From Nocardioides sp. zg-DK7169 (lineage in GTDB: Bacteria > Actinomycetota > Actinomycetes > Propionibacteriales > Nocardioidaceae), in NCBI RefSeq assembly GCF_013155365.1, contig NZ_JABJRA010000009.1, forward strand, positions 1 to 64,000: 64,000 bases of DNA, given 5' to 3'. The position numbers and the translations under genes are program-made. The notes under the pieces are model-generated. The model was not told the origin of the DNA. It was given only the letters and a program-made list of their open reading frames with translations, and did not search any database. This document shows, in pieces, positions 36,044 to 44,260 of the stretch; the first letter of the stretch is position 1; each line of letters opens with the position of its first letter.

Positions 36044-37051
36044 CTACGAAACGTGAATCGGAGTCTCCGCATCGGAGTTCTCCCGCACGCCGTACCGCGA
36101 CCGGAAGTTTCGGAACTCTCCGTTCTTGGCAGCTGCCATGGCGTCGAGGATCGGGCTGGTGACCTCCCCAGCGACGAGCGGCGCCCAGGTCTTCTCGGTC
36201 GCCTCGTGTGATCGCTTGATCCCGTCCCACAGAAGCCACGGCGGCACCAACACGAACGCCAGTGCGAGCGGCGACCAAGCCACAGCCAGGATCCCGGTGA
36301 GCACGATGAGTGGCCAGAAGATCGACATCCGAAGCTCGGCTTCGACCTTGAGGCGGTCGATCTCCGCGTAGACCTCGGGGAACCGCATCTGGATGCGGAC
36401 CTCTACCGCCGGGCGCTCATCCTTAACCTCGCGGACGAAGTTCTCGCTCAAGCTCGACCGAAGCTGGTCCGAATTGATGCCGTAAGCAGGGTGGGACTCG
36501 ACGGTGTCCGCAGCGTAGAAACCCTCGAAGCCGTTCGGAGCGTTACAGCCACCGTCGAACGAGCGCATGACCGGGACGTGCCCATCGGACAGCATCGCCT
36601 GAAACTCGTTGTGCAACCAGCCATCTACGGCCTGCCACCGAATGCCTTCCGACTGGCACCAGCTGCGCGCTCGATTGACCGGTCGGCGGTAGGACCACTT
36701 GTCGCGCCACTTCTTCCACAGCCAGCGATGGCGCCGCTTGGCTGGCGCGCGATCTTCGTCCAGGCGGTCGATCATGCGGGCGACCCACGGCCGGAACCGC
36801 ACCACCAACGGTTCGATCGGCGACTTCCGTACGACGAGGAGACTGCCTACGAGGTACACGAGCAGCGCAGCGGCGCCAAGCCACACCGTCGAGGGCAGTT
36901 GGTCGAGGCGGAAGTCCGACACGAAATCGCTGGTGGCATTGCTATCCGAGATGGGCCTTCCGACGAGCAGCCACAGGCACGCTGCCCACAGAAGCCCAGT
37001 CACCAGCGGCGTGCGGAACTCGCGAACGCCAGGAAGCAGGGTCGAGAGCAT
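36044..37051 (-). CDS. Membrane protein of unknown function (element cargo)
   Basis: A 335-aa protein with about four transmembrane segments: two near the N-terminus (about 17-31 and 57-75) and a close pair near 243-275. Between them is a soluble region with a Trp/Arg-rich stretch (KRRHRWLWKKWRDKW) and the segment CNAPNGFEGFYAA. I do not recognise the family. It is on the opposite strand to all replication and capsid genes and has lower codon bias, like cargo expressed in the integrated state. Exclusion or defence is possible but only inferred. Confidence 0.6.
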   Translation of the reverse strand: MLSTLLPGVREFRTPLVTGLLWAACLWLLVGRPISDSNATSDFVSDFRLDQLPSTVWLGAAALLVYLVGSLLVVRKSPIEPLVVRFRPWVARMIDRLDEDRAPAKRRHRWLWKKWRDKWSYRRPVNRARSWCQSEGIRWQAVDGWLHNEFQAMLSDGHVPVMRSFDGGCNAPNGFEGFYAADTVESHPAYGINSDQLRSSLSENFVREVKDERPAVEVRIQMRFPEVYAEIDRLKVEAELRMSIFWPLIVLTGILAVAWSPLALAFVLVPPWLLWDGIKRSHEATEKTWAPLVAGEVTSPILDAMAAAKNGEFRNFRSRYGVRENSDAETPIHVS

Positions 37052-37412
37052 GCAGGCAGATTAGTTCTGAGCACCGACAGTCGGCTGGCAACTAGCACAT
37101 CTCAACCTCATCCCAGCGATTACTGCCCATATGCAGAACTAACGCCTGCGGCTCAACCCGGCGCGATATCGTTGTCACCACGAACAAGGGCTACGAGCTG
37201 CACGGCAGCGGTACCAGGTAGGCGCCCCACCGGGGACGAACCTGAGAGCGCGTGTGGCCCGGCGTCGGCGGTCAGGCGAGAGCGCCGGGCCAGGGCAGGT
37301 CGGACACCTGATCCACACCGACGTCGGAGAGTGCGCCGTCCACAGCGGAGGGACGGCAGACAGCTCCCGGAAAGAGCAGTGGCGGCCCGCCACCAGTGAA
37401 GGACTCGCCATC
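37052..37412. promoter_or_regulatory. Divergent control region of the element
   Basis: 361 bp between divergent genes. It contains a 9-bp inverted repeat ttagttctg (37061-37069) and cagaactaa (37134-37142), placed so that a bound dimer or loop could control both directions. The right half (37170-37412) is GC-rich without a convincing gene. No repressor gene of the cI or HTH type lies next to it. Confidence 0.4.
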
Positions 37413-37715
37413 ATGGCCGAGCCTCAGAACCTCCTCGCTGCACGGATGCAGGTCGCTCGCGTCGCCCGTGCGACTCACGGCGCCGACCAGACCGAGATCA
37501 ACGCGGCGCGCACCAGCTACGCCACTGCGAAGCTCGACGTCGCGATCCGTCAGACGATGCGCAACTCCGCCAAGGGCGCCCCCCTCGATGACTCGCAGGT
37601 CGCCCACCTCTGTGGGCTCCTGCTGGCCGAGGCGGGCGTGAAGTACGAGGCGTTGCAGCTCATCGAGCCCGTCATCCGCGCGGCGGTCGTCGCGGCGCAG
37701 GGCGGTGAAGCGTGA
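37413..37715 (+). CDS. Small helical protein of unknown function
   Basis: A 100-aa protein beginning MAEPQNLLAARMQVARVARA; it is predicted mostly alpha-helical with no zinc or helix-turn-helix motif I can name. Its stop overlaps the next start (GTGA), and it heads the replication operon. Candidates are a replication accessory protein or the recombination directionality factor of the integrase. Neither is supported beyond position. Confidence 0.6.
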   Translation: MAEPQNLLAARMQVARVARATHGADQTEINAARTSYATAKLDVAIRQTMRNSAKGAPLDDSQVAHLCGLLLAEAGVKYEALQLIEPVIRAAVVAAQGGEA

Positions 37716-37894
37716 GCACCTACACGAGCCTCGCCCACAACAGTGGGCGCCGTCGGGCCACCGACCGTCAGCAGCCGCGCAAGTCGAAGCGCGAGCACGC
37801 CGAGCACACCGACAAGTACGCCGAGGAGCTGATGGCCGCGAGGCTGTCCGAGCTGGTGCGGCACTTCAATGGCGAGGAGGCCGACCGTGGCTAG
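37712..37894 (+). CDS. Very small basic protein
   Basis: A 60-aa protein with a basic N-terminal half (GRRRATDRQQPRKSKREHAE) and an acidic helical end. GTG start overlaps the previous stop; its stop overlaps the primase start by 8 bp. DNA binding is plausible from charge. Function unknown. Confidence 0.55.
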   Translation: MSTYTSLAHNSGRRRATDRQQPRKSKREHAEHTDKYAEELMAARLSELVRHFNGEEADRG

Positions 37895-40025
37895 CCCGTA
37901 CGACGCTGCCGACGACTACCGGGCCGCGGGCTGGCTCGGCACCGTGATCCTGCCGCGCCGCAAGAAGTCCCCGCCGCCGACCGGCTTCACCGGCTACGAC
38001 GGCACTGACCCGGACGACGCGCAGGTGGCCGCGTGGCGCCGCCGTGGGGGCAACATCGGTCTGCGCCTGCCCTCCGACGTGATCGGCCTCGACGTCGACG
38101 CCTACGACGACAAGCACGGCGGCAAGGTGCTGGCCGAGGCCGAGGCGCGGTTGGGCAAGCTGCCGCCCACGTGGCGCTCGACCTCGCGCGACACCGACTT
38201 CGTGAGCGGCATCCGCTACTACCGGGTGCCGCCCGGTCGCCGCTGGGCCAACGTGCTCGGTGAGCACGTCGAGCTCATCCACCACGGCCACCGGTTCGCC
38301 GTCGCTCCGCCGTCGGTCCACCCGGCGGGTGGTGAGTACGGCTGGTGGGACCCCGACGGGCTGCCCACCCACGACATCCCCACCGTGGCCGAGCTGGCCT
38401 CCCTGCCGGACGCCTGGGTGGCCGAGCTCGACAGGGGCGATGCTGCCGACCACGACCGCAAGGCAGAGGTTGACCGGGCCGACGTCGACGCGTGGGTGGC
38501 CGAGCTCCCCGACGAGGATGTGCACCCTGCCGTCGGAGAGGTGTTGGCCAACGCTGCCATGGCGCTCAGCGTCGCGGCCAGCCGCCACGACACCACGGCG
38601 ACGCTGATGCTCGACCTGGTCCGCAAGGGCGAGCAGGGCCTCGTCGGTGTGCCCACGGCGCTCGACACCTTGGAAGCCATGTTCACCACGGCGTTGGGCG
38701 GCGAGCGCGACGCCCAGGGCGAGTGGTCGCGGCTGCTGGTCGGCGCCTACGGCATCGTCAAGGCGAACCCGACGCCCACGGCGGCTGAGGTCTTTGATGA
38801 TCTGGCCGACGACCTGTTCGACGCCACCCCGGTGCTGCGCCGCATCCGCGACGCGGCGCACTCGCGGCTCGTCGGGTCGCAGGCGCTGCTCTGCTACGTG
38901 CTGGCGCGGGTGCTGGCCGAGCTGCCGCCGGGCGTGGCCCTGCCGCCCGTCGTCGGCGGGCGAGCTTCGCTCAACCTGGGCGTGGCGGTCGTGGGTGGCT
39001 CGGGCGCCGGTAAGAGCGCGCTGCTCGCTGTCTCGCGGGACCTGCTGGGCGACGTCGGGCAGTGGCAGGAGGACATCGAGCGCAACGTCGGCTCTGGCGA
39101 GGGCTTGGTGCAGACGTTCCTCCGCAAGGGCTCCGGGCGCGACTTGGTGCTCATCGACTACCCGCACCGCATCCTCACCGTCGATGAGATCGACTCGCTC
39201 GGCGCGACCCAGCGCCGTAGCGGGGCGACCATCGCCCCGACGATCCGCTCGGCGCTGACCGGGGGCACGCTCGGGCAGGCCAACGCCTCCGCGGAGCGCA
39301 ACCGCCACGTGCGGGCCAACAGCTACCGGCTGGTGATGCTGCTCGGGGTCCAGCCCACGCGGTCGGCGGCACTGCTGGACGACGCCGACGCGGGCACGCC
39401 CCAGCGGCTCGTGTGGGTGCAGGCGGTGGACCCGTCGCTGCCCGACGCCGACGTGCCGTGGCCCGGCGCCCTCGACTGGCATCCGCCGGCCGATCTGCCC
39501 GAGGTCATCGACTACCCCGAGCACGTCCGAGCCGAGGTCCGGGCCGCGCGGCGCGCCCAGCTCCGCGACGCGGGCGCCGACCCGCTGGCCGGGCACAAGC
39601 TCCTGACCCGATTGAAGGTGGCGGCGGCGCTGGCGCTGCTGCACGGCGAGGTCGCGATTAACGACCAGTGGTGGGAGCTGGCCGGGGTCGTGATCGACAT
39701 GTCGGCGGCTGTCCAGGTCCAGTGCAAGCGCACGTTGTCGACCCAGCACCAGGAGGGCCACGACGCCGTTGCGGTGACCAAGGCGCGGGCCGAGGATGCC
39801 GCCGACGAGGACCGCGTCAAGCGGGCCGCGCAGGCCATCACCAAGACGCTCCAGACGGCGGGCGGCGAGTGGGTCGTGTGGGACAAGGTCCGCCCGCGGA
39901 TCACTCTGCGCCCGTACGCCGACGAGGCGGTGGACCGCCTGGTGGCCAGCGGCACGGTTGAGGTCGAGCACTACACGAGCCCGAAGGGTGTCGAGTCGCG
40001 CAGGCTGCGCCACGCGGGCGGGTGA
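37887..40025 (+). CDS. Bifunctional primase-polymerase with C-terminal helicase-like ATPase
   Basis: A 712-aa replication protein. The N-terminal Prim-Pol domain (about 5-175) has the metal-binding DVD in VIGLDVDAYDD and the downstream HHGHRFAVAPPSVHPAG block. A linker follows, then an ATPase with Walker A GGSGAGKSAL (about 372-382) and an acidic Walker B LTVDEIDSLG. The C-terminus has a winged-helix-like region. Such proteins start and unwind at origins of phages, plasmids and satellites. The GTG at 37887 has the ribosome site GGCGAGGAGG 7 nt upstream; an in-frame ATG at 37869 is less well placed. Confidence 0.85.
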   Translation: MASPYDAADDYRAAGWLGTVILPRRKKSPPPTGFTGYDGTDPDDAQVAAWRRRGGNIGLRLPSDVIGLDVDAYDDKHGGKVLAEAEARLGKLPPTWRSTSRDTDFVSGIRYYRVPPGRRWANVLGEHVELIHHGHRFAVAPPSVHPAGGEYGWWDPDGLPTHDIPTVAELASLPDAWVAELDRGDAADHDRKAEVDRADVDAWVAELPDEDVHPAVGEVLANAAMALSVAASRHDTTATLMLDLVRKGEQGLVGVPTALDTLEAMFTTALGGERDAQGEWSRLLVGAYGIVKANPTPTAAEVFDDLADDLFDATPVLRRIRDAAHSRLVGSQALLCYVLARVLAELPPGVALPPVVGGRASLNLGVAVVGGSGAGKSALLAVSRDLLGDVGQWQEDIERNVGSGEGLVQTFLRKGSGRDLVLIDYPHRILTVDEIDSLGATQRRSGATIAPTIRSALTGGTLGQANASAERNRHVRANSYRLVMLLGVQPTRSAALLDDADAGTPQRLVWVQAVDPSLPDADVPWPGALDWHPPADLPEVIDYPEHVRAEVRAARRAQLRDAGADPLAGHKLLTRLKVAAALALLHGEVAINDQWWELAGVVIDMSAAVQVQCKRTLSTQHQEGHDAVAVTKARAEDAADEDRVKRAAQAITKTLQTAGGEWVVWDKVRPRITLRPYADEAVDRLVASGTVEVEHYTSPKGVESRRLRHAGG

Positions 40026-40030
40026 CGGCC

Positions 40031-40200
40031 GAAGCCCGGTACACCGGTACGCGTACCGGGCTACGGGCCTGTGCCACTGCCTTATCGAATCGACTCGTAT
40101 CTGTATCTGGTGAGGTCAGAGAACAGATTGGTCGTCGGCGGGTCGGCGTGTTCTACCGGCGTTGCCCGGTACGCGTACCGGACGTACCGGGCTACCGGGC
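40031..40200. repeat. Palindromic iteron-like region downstream of the primase (candidate origin)
   Basis: A perfect 16-bp palindrome, ccggtacgcgtaccgg, occurs twice (40044-40059 and 40166-40181). It is surrounded by partial copies (cccggtac, cgtaccgggctac, gtaccgggctaccggg). An AT-rich segment (about 40081-40130, with gaatcgactcgtatctg) lies between the copies. Repeated binding sites with an AT-rich stretch next to a primase-helicase gene are the layout of a replication origin. The 405 bp from 40026 to 40430 contain no gene. Confidence 0.6.
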
Positions 40201-40383
40201 GGCTCGTCCGGGTGTCTGCGAGCTGCCCAGTGGGCGGGGAGGCCGGGTGGTTTGGATGGTGGGCGGACGAGCCGCGCGGACCTAGCCGGACGCCCGGCGC
40301 ACGCTGCACCCCTCACGCACGCGCGAGAGAGAAGCCCTCCGGCGCTCGGTTGTCACCCCACTGGCCCGGCCAGAGAGTTCGTC

Positions 40384-40413
40384 GTAAGCCAGTCCTACAG
40401 GACCGGCTTACGG
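40384..40413. promoter_or_regulatory. Hairpin or recombinase site upstream of the small serine recombinase
   Basis: Inverted repeat cgtaagcc / ggcttacg with an inner gtcc/ggac pair, ending 7 nt before the GAGGAG ribosome site of the recombinase at 40431. It could be a terminator, an autoregulatory site or a crossover site. Confidence 0.5.
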
Positions 40414-40430
40414 CTACCCGAGGAGCGACC

Positions 40431-41189
40431 ATGAACGTCGGCATCTATACCCGCGTCAGCACCACCGGCCAGGTGGACGGCGAGTCCCTGCCCGAGCAGG
40501 AGCGGAACGGGCGAGCTTGGGCCGAGGCCCACGGCCACCACGTGCTCGCGGTCTACACCGACGCGGGCCGCTCCGGGGCGCTCCCGGTCACCGAGCGCCC
40601 TGGGTTGGCCGAGGCCCTGGAAGCCCTTGAGACGGGCGCTCTCGACGGTCTCGTGATGCGCGACCTGGACCGGCTCGCCCGCGAGGTCACCGTCCAGGAG
40701 GCGGTGCTCGCGCAGGTGTGGCTGACGCCCGGCGCCACGGTCTTCACCTTCCACGGCGAGGTCCAGCGCGACGACCCGGACGACCCGATGCGCACGGCCA
40801 TGCGGCAGATGGCGGGCGTCTTCGCTGGCCTGGAGCGGCGCGTGATCGTCAAGCGCCTGCGCGACGGGCGCCGCGCCAAGGCCCGCAAGGGCCAGCACGC
40901 CAACGGTCCCGCCCCGTACGGCTGGCGCTCCGCCGACGGCGAGCTGTTCCCGGTGCCCGCCGAGCAGGCGGTCCTCGCCCTGATGCGTGACCTCCGAGCC
41001 GACGGGCTGCGGCAGGCCGAGGTCGCGGAAGCTCTCAACGCCGAAGGCCACCCGACCCGCAACGGCGGGCCGTGGACGCAGCCCGTGGTCGGGCGCATCC
41101 TCGCCCGAGAGGCCGCGCTCACGCCGGAGCAGTGTGCCTACCGAGCGGACCGCCGCTCCGTCCGTGCTCACGGCTCACCCGCCGACTAG
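40431..41189 (+). CDS. Small serine recombinase
   Basis: A 252-aa recombinase with the catalytic Ser in IYTRVSTTGQ, the conserved MRDLDRLAREV block and MAGVFAGLERRVIVKRLRDG. A shortened Recombinase domain follows (GPAPYGWRS ... QPVVGRIL). It lacks the zinc ribbon and coiled coil of the 34517 integrase, so it is unlikely to be a second integrase. It may be a resolvase or invertase acting on element DNA. Start is the ATG at 40431 with GAGGAG upstream; the longer open frame upstream is non-coding. Confidence 0.85.
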   Translation: MNVGIYTRVSTTGQVDGESLPEQERNGRAWAEAHGHHVLAVYTDAGRSGALPVTERPGLAEALEALETGALDGLVMRDLDRLAREVTVQEAVLAQVWLTPGATVFTFHGEVQRDDPDDPMRTAMRQMAGVFAGLERRVIVKRLRDGRRAKARKGQHANGPAPYGWRSADGELFPVPAEQAVLALMRDLRADGLRQAEVAEALNAEGHPTRNGGPWTQPVVGRILAREAALTPEQCAYRADRRSVRAHGSPAD

Positions 41190-41219
41190 GACCGTTCGCC
41201 AAAGTCCTCGCTCATTGAC

Positions 41220-41870
41220 TCAACCGATAGTCAGCGTGCCGTCATACGCCGGATCGAGCGCAACGAGCTGCGGGTCCGAAACCTCGTTACCGAGCAGCCC
41301 CACATCCACTAGCGCGCCGATGATGTTCGCCTTCTTCGGGACCATGAAGGCGTAGGTCATCTCGGAGGTAAAGCCCGGCTGCAGCTGCGCGTTGCACTCG
41401 GGGTTATCCCGCATCTCGTGAAGGCTCTGGACGGGGTCGTACTCCTGGAAGTCCTCGTTGAAGACCTTGATGTCGATGGGGAAGCTGCACGTCAGGTCCA
41501 TCGACTCGGTCGAGTTGTTCTTGATGACGGTGTCCAGCACGACGAACGTGCCGCCACGCGCGGGCTTCTGCTGAGTCCAAGTCTCGTAACCGCTGCCCGA
41601 CTGGTAGCCCGACTGGTTGACCTCCAAGGTCTCCGCCTTGCGGACGTTGCGGATCGTCATCACGAACCCCGGAGCCTTGATCCGGTCGCCCACACCGTAG
41701 TTGTCGACCGCTGGCTCCGGTTCGGGCGTCGGCGTGCTGGCTTCCGAGGGGGACGCCGAGCCGGTTGAGCCGCTGGCCTGCGCCGTCTCGCCCACCTCGC
41801 TGTCATCGTCGCTCCCGCAGCCCGAGAGCGCGAGAAGAACTACAGCCACTGCCGCCAACCTCGTTCGCAT
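41220..41870 (-). CDS. Lipoprotein with DUF4352-like domain
   Basis: A 216-aa protein with a lipoprotein signal ([19 protein letters not shown], lipobox Cys near 18). It continues with a Ser/Thr/Pro linker (30-55) and an Ig-like DUF4352-type domain ([38 protein letters not shown]). It should sit on the outer face of the membrane. It is expressed opposite to the neighbouring phage genes, typical of cargo active in the lysogenic state. Role unknown; surface exclusion is one option. Confidence 0.7.
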
Positions 41871-42030
41871 GGCCGTAATCGAAGCAGCAGAAGGTAAAGG
41901 CCCGCAGGAGATCGCCCGATCCCCCGCTCAGATCACTGAGCTTGTCGCTGCAGCGCCCATGCCCCATCGTTCATCCCGAGCGGTCCTCATCCCTGGCCCT
42001 CTCGGTGCAGCCATCTCCCGGCTGACCTCG

Positions 42031-42062
42031 CCGCCCGCGACCGTTCAGCCGGTCGCGGGCGG
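42031..42062 (+). terminator. Strong intrinsic terminator inside the leader
   Basis: Perfect 13-bp stem ccgcccgcgaccg / cggtcgcgggcgg with a 6-nt loop, followed by tggtgttt on the plus strand. No gene on the plus strand is recognised directly upstream. Confidence 0.8.
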
Positions 42063-42233
42063 TGGTGTTTCCCCACGGGGCCTCATTGAGCTACCGCGAG
42101 GCGCGCATCCGGCCTATCGTTCGACTCAGGTCGCTCAGTCGGCCAGCACGCGCAGGTGGGCGCGGGCCAGTAGGCCAACCCACCAGGCGCCCTCGCGGGC
42201 GCGGGCAGTCGCCCAGGACGCAGTCGAGCTTCG

Positions 42234-42254
42234 GCTCCTGCGTGGTGCAGGAGC
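42234..42254 (+). promoter_or_regulatory. Leader hairpin before the capsid gene
   Basis: Perfect 8-bp inverted repeat gctcctgc/gcaggagc with a 5-nt loop, ending 43 nt before the capsid ATG. It may stabilise or control the late transcript. Confidence 0.4.
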
Positions 42255-42297
42255 ACCGGCCCTAACCGACTCACCCGACCCGCAAGGAGAAGCCACC

Positions 42298-43395
42298 ATG
42301 GCTCGCGGATACAACGCTTGGGCGGACGTTCGGCGGACCACCGCCGACGGTCGCGACATCAACGAGCTCTACGACGAGCTCACCGCCGCCGCGCAGCTCG
42401 CAAACGAGCAGCAGCAGCGGTTCCTGGATCTGTTCACGTACAACACCAGCGCCCCGGTCGTCTCGGTCCTGCAGACGCTCGGCGCGGGTGACGCGGCCTT
42501 CGAGGAGGCCAGCGAGTACGGCATCGCAACGAGCAAGCGGACGGCGCACGACACGCTCAACATGGGCGCCACCTTCAAGTGGTACGACAACCGGTGGGCC
42601 GCGACCTGGCGCTACCTGGCCGACGCGACCTCCGCGGAGATCGAGGCCAGCACCAACGCGATCCTCGCCGCCGACCAGGACCTCATCTTCCGTGAGGTCA
42701 TGCGGACGATCTTCAACCCGGCGAACCGCAAGGTCACCGACCGGAAGACCAACACCGTCTACGACGTGTTCGCGTTCGCGAACGGCGACGGCTGGGTGCC
42801 CCCGGAGTACGCGGGGAACACCTTCAACGGCTCGCACACCCACTACCGGACCTCCCACGCGGACACCGTCGCGAGCGCGGACCTGGACGAGATCCTCGAC
42901 GACTTCAAGAGCCACGGTTACAGCGCCGAGAACGGCTCGCAGATCGTCCTCTTCGTCAACGCGGCCGAGGCCAACGTCATCGGCGGCTTCCGGGTCGCCA
43001 GCGGCGCACGAGCCGACTTCATCCCCTCGCAGGGTCAGCGGTTCTTCGCCAACGAGGGCGACCTGGTCGGCTCGCAGGTGGCCTCCACGTTCGCGGGCTT
43101 CCCCGTCAAGGGCAGCTACGACGAGGCGCTCGTCATCGAGTCGAGCCGCATCCCTGCCGGGTACGTCGCGGCGATGGTGTCGGGCGGCTCGCTCGTGCCG
43201 AGCAACCCGATCATGTTCCGCCAGCACGAGCGGATCCAGGGCCTCCAGCTGATCCCCGGCGCCGAGACGTACCCGCTCCAGGACAGCTACTGGACCCGTG
43301 GATTCGGCACCGGTGTCCGACACCGCCTCGCGGGCCTCGTCATGCAGATCACCACCAACACCACGTACGCGCCCCCGGCGCTGTACGTCGGCTGA
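42298..43395 (+). CDS. HK97-fold phage major capsid protein
   Basis: A 365-aa capsid subunit. The start MARGYNAWADVR and blocks such as FEEASEYGI, RTIFNPANRKV, VFAFANGDGWVPPEYAGNTF, THYRTSHADTV and NGSQIVLFVN are those of an actinophage major capsid family. There is no N-terminal scaffolding or protease domain in it and no separate protease or scaffold gene beside it. Strong ribosome site AAGGAGA before the ATG at 42298. It begins a compact five-gene run of phage-type genes. Confidence 0.85.
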   Translation: MARGYNAWADVRRTTADGRDINELYDELTAAAQLANEQQQRFLDLFTYNTSAPVVSVLQTLGAGDAAFEEASEYGIATSKRTAHDTLNMGATFKWYDNRWAATWRYLADATSAEIEASTNAILAADQDLIFREVMRTIFNPANRKVTDRKTNTVYDVFAFANGDGWVPPEYAGNTFNGSHTHYRTSHADTVASADLDEILDDFKSHGYSAENGSQIVLFVNAAEANVIGGFRVASGARADFIPSQGQRFFANEGDLVGSQVASTFAGFPVKGSYDEALVIESSRIPAGYVAAMVSGGSLVPSNPIMFRQHERIQGLQLIPGAETYPLQDSYWTRGFGTGVRHRLAGLVMQITTNTTYAPPALYVG

Positions 43396-43414
43396 GCCAG
43401 GAAGGACAGCGGAC

Positions 43415-43768
43415 GTGGCTGCTCGATACGACAAGTACGACCCGAAGTCCGGCGGCTTCCGCGCGAAGCTCGACGCGGCGCTGACCGGTGAGAACGTCGG
43501 CGTCCCGCTGGGCGTCGGCCTGAACGCCAACGGTCGCGTCGTCGTGGGTGCCGGCAACTCGGGCGTCCGTGGCGTCCTGGTGGTGGACCACCCGATGGAC
43601 GCGGGCGACCCCGTCGACGTCATGACCTCCGGTGAGGTCGTGGACGTCGAGGACCTCACCGCTGGCACGGCGTACAGCGCCGCCGCCGACGGCTCGCTCG
43701 GCACCGAGGAGACCGACACCCCGGTCGGCTTCACCGCCGAGGCCACCCGGCTCGTCGTCCGGGTCTGA
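43415..43768 (+). CDS. Capsid decoration-like protein
   Basis: A 117-aa beta-rich protein (AARYDKYDPKSGGFRAKL, then VDHPMDAGDPVDVMTSGEVVD) of the kind encoded directly after this capsid family in actinophages; it resembles DUF2190/decoration proteins. GTG at 43415 with a GAAGGA site. Probably binds the outside of the shell. Confidence 0.6.
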   Translation: MAARYDKYDPKSGGFRAKLDAALTGENVGVPLGVGLNANGRVVVGAGNSGVRGVLVVDHPMDAGDPVDVMTSGEVVDVEDLTAGTAYSAAADGSLGTEETDTPVGFTAEATRLVVRV

Positions 43769-43850
43769 TGCACCGGTCCGGTGGGGGCCTGGCTTGGACC
43801 TCCACCGGATCGGCTTCCAAGCCGCTCCAAGCCACCCCGAAGGAGTCACG

Positions 43851-44258
43851 ATGACCATGGCCACCAACCCCACCGACATCATCGAAAACGCGATCCGCGA
43901 CGGCGCCGAGCTGGTGGAGTGGGCCGAGCCCAACACCGCCGCCCTGGCCGACGACGACACCGAGTACGCCGCCCTCGCGGCTCTCGGCGGGCCTCTCGCC
44001 CCCGAGCTGGCCTTCGGCGTGCCCCTCCTCCGGTTCGCCAACCTCGACCTGCCTGCGGTGCCGCTGATCCAGGCGGTCATGAGCCCGCCGAAGCACCGTG
44101 CCACGGACTGCGACCGCTGCCGCAACCCCATCGGGCGCGGGATGCGGAGCTACGACCTGTGGGTGCCGATGGGCGCCTCGGTCGTGGCTGTCACCACGTG
44201 CGGCTACTGCCACGACGTCCTCAACGACGTCACCGCGTGCGACCTGGTGTGGCGGTAG
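43851..44258 (+). CDS. Zinc-ribbon phage-like protein
   Basis: A 135-aa protein with an acidic Ala-rich N-terminal half and a C-terminal CxxC pair (DCDRCRNPIG ... TCGYCHDVL) that should bind zinc. AAGGAG site before the ATG. Unknown function in the capsid operon; it could be a connector or packaging accessory protein. Confidence 0.55.
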   Translation: MTMATNPTDIIENAIRDGAELVEWAEPNTAALADDDTEYAALAALGGPLAPELAFGVPLLRFANLDLPAVPLIQAVMSPPKHRATDCDRCRNPIGRGMRSYDLWVPMGASVVAVTTCGYCHDVLNDVTACDLVWR

Positions 44259-44260
44259 CC

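Larger units (their letters stand above)
41871..42297. other. 427-bp leader region of the capsid operon
   Basis: An open frame continuous with the capsid gene exists here, but it has no domain and a strong terminator hairpin lies inside it. The capsid start at 42298 has its own AAGGAG site, so I treat the stretch as non-coding. It probably carries the lipoprotein promoter, a possible small RNA and the late promoter. Confidence 0.5.

Noticed and set aside
37866-40013. 715-codon minus-strand frame opposite the primase gene
   Set aside because: Antisense shadow with His/Arg/Gly-rich sequence and no recognisable domain; the plus-strand gene has Prim-Pol and ATPase motifs and a good ribosome site.
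41880-42297. N-terminal extension of the capsid protein or a separate gene in the same frame
   Set aside because: No domain, a 13-bp terminator stem inside, and the capsid start at 42298 has its own strong ribosome site and a family-typical first residue run.
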